Assembly (NCBI GenBank): GCA_029460375.1
Contig: JARPAQ010000144.1
Location: forward strand, 1 to 8,857
DNA from: Nitrososphaerota archaeon
GTDB taxonomy: Archaea > Thermoproteota > Nitrososphaeria > Nitrososphaerales > JACPRH01
Length of the DNA: 8,857 bases
Direction of reading: 5' to 3'
The notes below the pieces were generated by a model, which did not search any database, was not told the origin of the DNA, and saw only the letters and a list, made by a program, of their open reading frames with translations. Numbering within the stretch: position 1 is the stretch's first letter; every line of letters begins with the position of its first letter. This document shows, in pieces, positions 5,302 to 8,857 of this stretch. Made by a program: the position numbers and the translations under genes.

Positions 5302-7049
5302 AACATTAGAGTGATAAGTAGGGCTATAAGTGACAGAGCTACTAAAAAGAACCCGCCCCTTCTCGCAGTGCTAATAACCTTATCTAAGGCTTGAGAGATA
5401 TCGTCAAGCAGATCACCCCCCACAACCTTGACGTCAGTATCGACATATTTGACATCAAAGCTGGATTTAGATAGGTTTTCTACTGCCTTTTCATACAGAT
5501 TCTTTATCACACTTACAAGATACTCTGTCTGAGTCTCATCTCCAAGCGCTACATAACCGCGCATAGTCATCACCTTTCCAGCTGTTATATGAGTATCAGA
5601 TGTACAGAGCTCTAATACAGATATCTTGGAAGCGTCAAGGTGATCGATAACTTCTTCACGCAGACCTCTGCAGGCATTGTTCGCATCGACCGCTACCAGA
5701 GTATATCTGTCTTCATCAATCTCCAAGACCCATACACCTATGCCAGCAGGCCCTATATCCCAGGCGAAAGTGATGTTAAGCTCAGATGAATGTGCGAACC
5801 CTATTTTGAAAGGATGGTGCTTGGCCTTCTTTAGCTTCTTGAAAATCTTATTTGTAACATCTATAAGTTCGACTGATTCTTCTTGCTCCAGCTGGTTACC
5901 TTGAGAATTATGAGTATCTACTAGGAGGAGGTGTTTGAAACCGTTCTTTAGAGATGCTTCTTCTAAGGGTTTTTTTATTTCTCGCGGAAAGTCTTCCATG
6001 CCGTGTGGAGAAAGAGTTAGAAAAATTACTACACAATCGCCGAAAGCCAGTCCGTTTGCAACTGCTTTTCCTGACTTTGCGGTTACAGGTCGAGTACAGG
6101 TGTCACCTTCTCTTAAGCTCTTTAGATGCTTATATGATGATAGTAGATTATCTACTTCCTTCTTAGATGTCAGGTTCAATTCATGTCCTGAAACACCGTG
6201 CAGAACCAGTGGGGAGAAGCCTCTGTCAGAGAAGTATCGGAAGATTTGGAAGGGCAGATTACTGCTTCCTATAGGATAGAATGGTCCAGGATGAACTTCT
6301 GGAACAATTAACATAGGTTTCATCTTATCAGTATGAAATGTGATTATGCTGGTCTTGACCGTGGTCTCTGAGCTCGACTTTTCAATTATATCTTCAAGTG
6401 AACTGGGTTCTTCAGACGACCAAGCCTGAAGGAAAGCTTGGAACATCGTGAGGACGGGGGCCTTAAGTATTCCTGACCCTGAAGAGTTTATCAGTTGGAG
6501 GTACAGCAGGACCGCTCCGATAAGTGTGAAGCCGCTGCCGAATAATACGGGGTTCTGTACTACGAATACAGGAAGATTGTAATCGATTGCAAGGAGGAGT
6601 GTGAGAAGTACAGGTTGTATCGCTGCTACTAAGAGAGCTGTGTATAGATGGCGAAAGAACACTGAGCCGAATACTAAAAGCCTGAACGTGAAAGAGAAGA
6701 ATGCACCAAGTATGATGAACGACAGAAGTCTTTCAGGAGACATCAGGAAGCCCAAAGTTACCAATGTGAGCCAGATGCCAGTCGAAATCACCGATAGGAA
6801 AGCGAGTCGCCTGAAGATCGCTAACGAGTTGCTACTCAATATGATGCGTTCAGATATAACGGATAGGAACACTGCTACTTCGAACGTTAAGAGGTATATT
6901 GGCATCGAAGACAGATCCACTTGAATGATAAGGGATGTAAGAAGAATAATTGGTGAAGAGAATGCTATCAGTAGAGCTGCCGTTGTGGGTGTAGAAGGAA
7001 GAGTAAAAAGGAGGTTAAAGCGTTTATGAATATTAGCTGTTGAATTCAT
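5298..7049 (-). CDS. DUF2070-family membrane protein
   Basis: An archaeal integral membrane protein of 583 residues that fits the DUF2070 family in length and layout; its function is not established. About six hydrophobic helices occupy residues 20-185 (for example 20-43, 84-103, 133-155 and 160-185). A large soluble region (about 205-560) and a last helix at 566-583 follow. The soluble part carries motifs that look catalytic or metal-binding: EVHPGPF (H253), LHGVSGHELN (H284, H289), SPHGMEDFP (H349), VDTHNSQG (D378, H380), FAHSSELN (H420), VDANN (D455) and TSDTH (D485, H487). These suggest a hydrolase-like fold, but that is inference. It follows secG by 15 bases with no terminator, so the two are probably co-transcribed. 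The ATG at 7049 has no clear ribosome-binding site, so translation may depend on coupling to secG. The gene converges on the metalloprotease-like gene. Confidence 0.82.
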   Translation of the reverse strand: MNSTANIHKRFNLLFTLPSTPTTAALLIAFSSPIILLTSLIIQVDLSSMPIYLLTFEVAVFLSVISERIILSSNSLAIFRRLAFLSVISTGIWLTLVTLGFLMSPERLLSFIILGAFFSFTFRLLVFGSVFFRHLYTALLVAAIQPVLLTLLLAIDYNLPVFVVQNPVLFGSGFTLIGAVLLYLQLINSSGSGILKAPVLTMFQAFLQAWSSEEPSSLEDIIEKSSSETTVKTSIITFHTDKMKPMLIVPEVHPGPFYPIGSSNLPFQIFRYFSDRGFSPLVLHGVSGHELNLTSKKEVDNLLSSYKHLKSLREGDTCTRPVTAKSGKAVANGLAFGDCVVIFLTLSPHGMEDFPREIKKPLEEASLKNGFKHLLLVDTHNSQGNQLEQEESVELIDVTNKIFKKLKKAKHHPFKIGFAHSSELNITFAWDIGPAGIGVWVLEIDEDRYTLVAVDANNACRGLREEVIDHLDASKISVLELCTSDTHITAGKVMTMRGYVALGDETQTEYLVSVIKNLYEKAVENLSKSSFDVKYVDTDVKVVGGDLLDDISQALDKVISTARRGGFFLVALSLIALLITLMF

Positions 7050-7064
7050 CGTGGAGCAGTAGTT

Positions 7065-7238
7065 CTAAAGTGGAAGAACTATACGGATCAGTACCGACAC
7101 AATTATAGTTGCTATTGCCATTATTATTACGATTTCAGGCCGCACCTTTACGCCGTGAGTTTCATCCTCAAAGAACCGTAATAGACCTGCACTTGAGGCA
7201 GGCATGGGTGACTGGCGTTTCTTCCGTTTACTACTCAA
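7065..7238 (-). CDS. secG: Preprotein translocase subunit Sec61beta/SecG
   Basis: The small tail-anchored beta subunit of the SecYE-beta protein-conducting channel. It translates to 57 residues: a basic N-terminus SSKRKKRQ, the diagnostic Sec61beta motif PMPASSAGLLRFFEDE (11-26), HGVKVRPE, and a single hydrophobic C-terminal helix (about 35-57) ending LIRIVLPL. The usual length is 50-60. An in-frame TAG lies five codons before the TTG at 7238, so TTG is the only start that keeps the basic N-terminus; a downstream ATG (residue 12) would remove it. No strong Shine-Dalgarno is seen, only AGGACGGT. Its stop is 15 bases before the DUF2070 start, making a likely secG-DUF2070 operon. A 10-codon ATG frame on the same strand (7231-7263) overlaps the start region. 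Confidence 0.92.
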   Translation of the reverse strand: MSSKRKKRQSPMPASSAGLLRFFEDETHGVKVRPEIVIIMAIATIIVSVLIRIVLPL

Positions 7239-7280
7239 TTCTATACCGTCCTATTGCACTCATGTTTTGATATAGGTGGG

Positions 7281-7290
7281 CATTAAAATG
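7281..7290 (-). promoter_or_regulatory. TATA-like box upstream of secG
   Basis: On the minus strand CATTTTAATG lies about 26 bases before an ATG at 7263 and about 48 bases before the secG TTG. Transcription would therefore begin around 7260. The 91 bases between secG and the next gene (7239-7329) hold this box and the short upstream frame, and nothing else that I can see. Confidence 0.35.
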
Positions 7291-7329
7291 TTTTGTGTAT
7301 AGTTAAGGCTGTTGAATCGTGAGTCCAAT

Positions 7330-7959
7330 CTACGGTGATATAGCTCCAGAGGATCTAATCTCAACCTTTTCTTCACAGTAAGGGCTGTTTAGGTTAGTAT
7401 GCTGAGTAAACATGAAGGTCATATGGGGGTTGATAGCTTTCACTAAACTTTGACAGAAGATCTCGTGGATTTCGTGATGCGGCTCACAGAAGGACTGCAT
7501 CCCAGTCTCAAGCATTATCTGATGCCACGGACAGTTAAATATTCTAACGACACTTCTATCCTTTAAGGCTTCAACTACCTCGAAATCGAGTTCAGAACCC
7601 ATTATCACCTTCGAGAATTTCCGGACTCCTGAATGAATTGAAGAGGCATCATTATTATCAATCTTCAAGGGTTTTAATAGATCCGTGAACGATTTACCGA
7701 CTTCGCTCCAGACCTCTTTGCTAATCTTGTAATATGCGTCTAAGCCGACTTCTTCTTTAATGACTTGAGAATATAAGGTAATAAGATATATGAGTGCCTT
7801 GGTAGCCATCTCCCATTTCTTCTTATACACTAGCTCCTCTTTAGATTCCTTGATCTTGACGATGTCCATTATTAACTCTCGCCATAACTCCCTATCTACA
7901 TTACTCTTCACTTGCTCTAACAGTTCCACTTCTTCCTTCGACAAACCTTTTGCAAGCAT
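7330..7959 (-). CDS. L-2-amino-thiazoline-4-carboxylate hydrolase-like family protein
   Basis: The protein resembles the ATC-hydrolase-like family (named for a bacterial enzyme that opens a thiazoline ring to S-carbamoyl-cysteine), although archaeal members are mostly uncharacterised and may not share that reaction. From the ATG at 7959 it has 209 residues. The N-terminal two thirds are helical and charged. The conserved part is C-terminal: FNCPWHQIMLETGMQSFCEPHHE, then ALVKAINP-like SLVKAINP and a final PYCEEKVE. Cysteines 143, 158, 169 and 195 and the HH pair near 161-162 are candidate catalytic or metal-binding residues, following the family pattern CP...C...NP...C. A TTG two codons upstream (7965) would add two residues. 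There is no signal peptide or clear membrane segment. A TTTATATAAT box at 8001-8010 would start transcription near 7978. The gene precedes secG on the same strand with a 91-base gap and is divergent from cdvB. Confidence 0.6.
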   Translation of the reverse strand: MLAKGLSKEEVELLEQVKSNVDRELWRELIMDIVKIKESKEELVYKKKWEMATKALIYLITLYSQVIKEEVGLDAYYKISKEVWSEVGKSFTDLLKPLKIDNNDASSIHSGVRKFSKVIMGSELDFEVVEALKDRSVVRIFNCPWHQIMLETGMQSFCEPHHEIHEIFCQSLVKAINPHMTFMFTQHTNLNSPYCEEKVEIRSSGAISP

Positions 7960-8000
7960 ATTCAAGTCTGTTCCTAACTGGAGGAGAATTAGGTCATTAC

Positions 8001-8010
8001 ATTATATAAA
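8001..8010 (-). promoter_or_regulatory. TATA box of the ATC-hydrolase-like gene
   Basis: The minus strand reads CTAGGTTTATATAATG across 8001-8015, a near-ideal archaeal TATA box preceded by CTAGGT where the TFB-recognition element would sit. Transcription start is predicted near 7978, about 20 bases before the ATG at 7959. Inverted copies of TAGGT (7990-7994) and ACCTA (8010-8014) flank the box, a possible operator. Confidence 0.5.
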
Positions 8011-8071
8011 CCTAGTTCATGGCATATGGCAAGATACTTTTTAGTGGCTTGTCGAAGCTTGTAAACCTAGA

Positions 8072-8080
8072 TGTTTTATT
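8072..8080 (+). promoter_or_regulatory. TATA box for a leaderless cdvB transcript
   Basis: TGTTTTATT is centred about 31 bases before the ATG at 8107, with no Shine-Dalgarno between them, which points to a leaderless or near-leaderless mRNA. This rejects the in-frame ATG at 8071, which would lie inside the TATA box. It is preceded by TAAACCTAG (8062-8070), a repeat of the sequence at 8007-8015. Confidence 0.5.
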
Positions 8081-8106
8081 CAAACCTGTATCTATGTTTA
8101 CTTAGA

Positions 8107-8766
8107 ATGACAAGGTTCTCTAGTAGATGGAGTGATAAGTCTCGATCTGATAAAATAGGAGTAAGTAAGAGGTTTCTAAATAGGGGTTCTTCACCTCCGT
8201 TGAAATCTACTCTTGAAAGAGCTAAAAAGTCGATAAAGAGTCAGCTTTACAAACTTGATATTACGTTAAAGAATCTGAATGAAAAGGATAGTAAGTTACT
8301 TAGTCGTATAAGCATTAAGATTCAGAAACATGATAATAAGCATGCAGCTATATTTGCGAATGAACTTGTCGAAATAAGAAAAATGATGAAGATGGTTACT
8401 CAGGCAAAATATGCTCTTGAAGCAATTGCGCTCCGTATAGAGACTGTTCAAGACTTGGGTGACGTGGTATTTGCACTGGCGCCAGCAGTAGCGGCTGTGA
8501 AGAATGTTCAGCAGGGAGTAGCAAACGTAATACCGGCAGCAGAAGGTAGATTCACAGAGATAAGTGGGTTGCTGAGTGATATACTGGTGGATGCAGGACA
8601 GGTTGGGGAAGTTAACGTTGACTTCAAGTTAGCCAATGAAGATGCGGAGAAGATACTTGCGGAAGCGTCTGTCATGGCTGAAATGAACCTGAAGCAGAAG
8701 ATACCGGATATACCAACGAACATACCGAAATCTATCTCAACCGCCCTAGAAGAAGCATTAGCATAG
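8107..8766 (+). CDS. cdvB: CdvB / ESCRT-III (Snf7-family) cell-division protein
   Basis: An archaeal ESCRT-III homologue that polymerises on the membrane at mid-cell and is remodelled by the Vps4-like ATPase CdvC (family knowledge). It has 219 residues from the ATG at 8107. The basic N-terminus is followed by the Snf7 core: long helices with SSPPLKSTLERAKKSI (28-43), a charged second helix, LVEIRKMMKMVTQAKYALE (87-105), LRIETVQDLGDVV (109-121) and FTEISGLLSDIL (149-160). Near the C-terminus IPDIPTNIP (199-207) exactly fits the MIM2 pattern (hydrophobic-P-x-hydrophobic-P-x-x-hydrophobic-P) that binds the MIT domain of CdvC/Vps4. There is no C-terminal winged-helix domain of the kind Sulfolobus CdvB uses to contact CdvA, so it resembles the shorter thaumarchaeal CdvB or a CdvB paralogue. 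CdvA and CdvC are not adjacent within the window. The gene is divergent from the ATC-hydrolase-like gene. Confidence 0.9.
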   Translation: MTRFSSRWSDKSRSDKIGVSKRFLNRGSSPPLKSTLERAKKSIKSQLYKLDITLKNLNEKDSKLLSRISIKIQKHDNKHAAIFANELVEIRKMMKMVTQAKYALEAIALRIETVQDLGDVVFALAPAVAAVKNVQQGVANVIPAAEGRFTEISGLLSDILVDAGQVGEVNVDFKLANEDAEKILAEASVMAEMNLKQKIPDIPTNIPKSISTALEEALA

Positions 8767-8811
8767 TTTTTCTTCAAGATGAGCGTAGTGATAGCTGTCT
8801 ACGTTCATCTT
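8767..8811 (+). terminator. T-rich stretch plus 13-bp stem-loop downstream of cdvB
   Basis: Directly after the cdvB stop comes TTTTTCTTC (8767-8775), the kind of T-tract used for archaeal termination. Next is an inverted repeat: AAGATGAGCGTAG (8776-8788) pairs with CTACGTTCATCTT (8799-8811) around a 10-base loop. Twelve pairs are Watson-Crick and one is G-U in plus-strand RNA; the minus-strand RNA would have a C-A mismatch there, so the fold favours the cdvB mRNA. It could be a terminator, a 3' stability element or a small RNA end. Confidence 0.5.
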
Positions 8812-8843
8812 CTAAACATTTTGAGGTATAGATAGCTTAACGC

Positions 8844-8857
8844 TAGTCAAAAGACTA
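8844..8857. repeat. Short perfect inverted repeat at the window edge
   Basis: TAGTC (8844-8848), four A, GACTA (8853-8857). The second arm ends on the last base, so the repeat may continue beyond the window. On the minus strand the loop is TTTT. It could be the 3' end signal of a gene to the right or part of a regulatory region; too little is visible to decide. Confidence 0.3.

Noticed and set aside
5677..6924. Several plus-strand open frames opposite the DUF2070 gene, the longest 114 codons.
   Set aside because: All are antisense to a long, well-supported coding frame; their translations look like random composition.
8021..8030. GGCATATGGC as a palindromic operator.
   Set aside because: Only the central CATATG is symmetrical; the flanking bases do not pair, so it is not distinguishable from chance.
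8071..8106. Longer CdvB starting at the ATG at 8071.
   Set aside because: That ATG lies in the TATA box of the gene, and the extra residues do not resemble the basic Snf7-family N-terminus.
1..8857. CRISPR array, insertion sequence or phage-like defence island.
   Set aside because: No regularly spaced repeats, transposase motifs, terminal inverted repeats or target duplications were seen; the genes are mostly archaeal core functions.

Overview
The window looks like chromosomal DNA of an archaeon of the TACK group, most likely a Nitrososphaerota (Thaumarchaeota/Aigarchaeota-like) lineage. The grounds are an Lhr-type superfamily 2 helicase, a multi-OB-fold RPA, Alba chromatin protein, the Sec61beta/SecG translocon subunit, a DUF2070 membrane protein and an ESCRT-III/CdvB cell-division protein. 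Archaeal expression signals agree: A/T-rich TATA-like boxes lie about 25-31 bases before several start codons, which gives leaderless or nearly leaderless mRNAs. I see no mobile element, CRISPR array, rRNA or tRNA. The lineage call is inference from protein types, not from a phylogeny.

Layout. 1-2622 (+): the 3' part of an lhr-type helicase gene, open at the left edge and entering at the Walker A motif. 2619-4070 (-): an RPA-like ssDNA-binding protein whose stop codon interlocks with the lhr stop. 4071-4214: a divergent promoter region. 4215-4403 (+): a 62-residue charged protein of unknown function. 4415-4702 (-): Alba. 4703-4812: a divergent promoter region with a perfect inverted repeat. 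4813-5301 (+): a small protein with an HEXXHXXGXXD zinc-protease-type motif. 5298-7049 (-): a DUF2070 membrane protein, again with interlocked stop codons. 7065-7238 (-): the short secG/Sec61beta gene with a TTG start. 7330-7959 (-): a protein resembling the L-2-amino-thiazoline-4-carboxylate hydrolase family. 7960-8106: a divergent promoter region. 8107-8766 (+): CdvB/Snf7. 8767-8857: a T-rich stretch, a strong stem-loop and a second small inverted repeat at the right edge.

How the genes relate. Most are information-processing and cell-envelope housekeeping genes: DNA repair or RNA helicase, ssDNA binding, chromatin, protein export and cell division. They are arranged as alternating convergent and divergent pairs rather than one operon. 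The clearest co-transcription candidate is secG followed by the DUF2070 gene (15-base gap). The least understood parts are the metzincin-like 162-residue protein, the 62-residue protein, the DUF2070 protein with its conserved-looking His/Asp motifs, and the compact regulatory DNA between the divergent genes.
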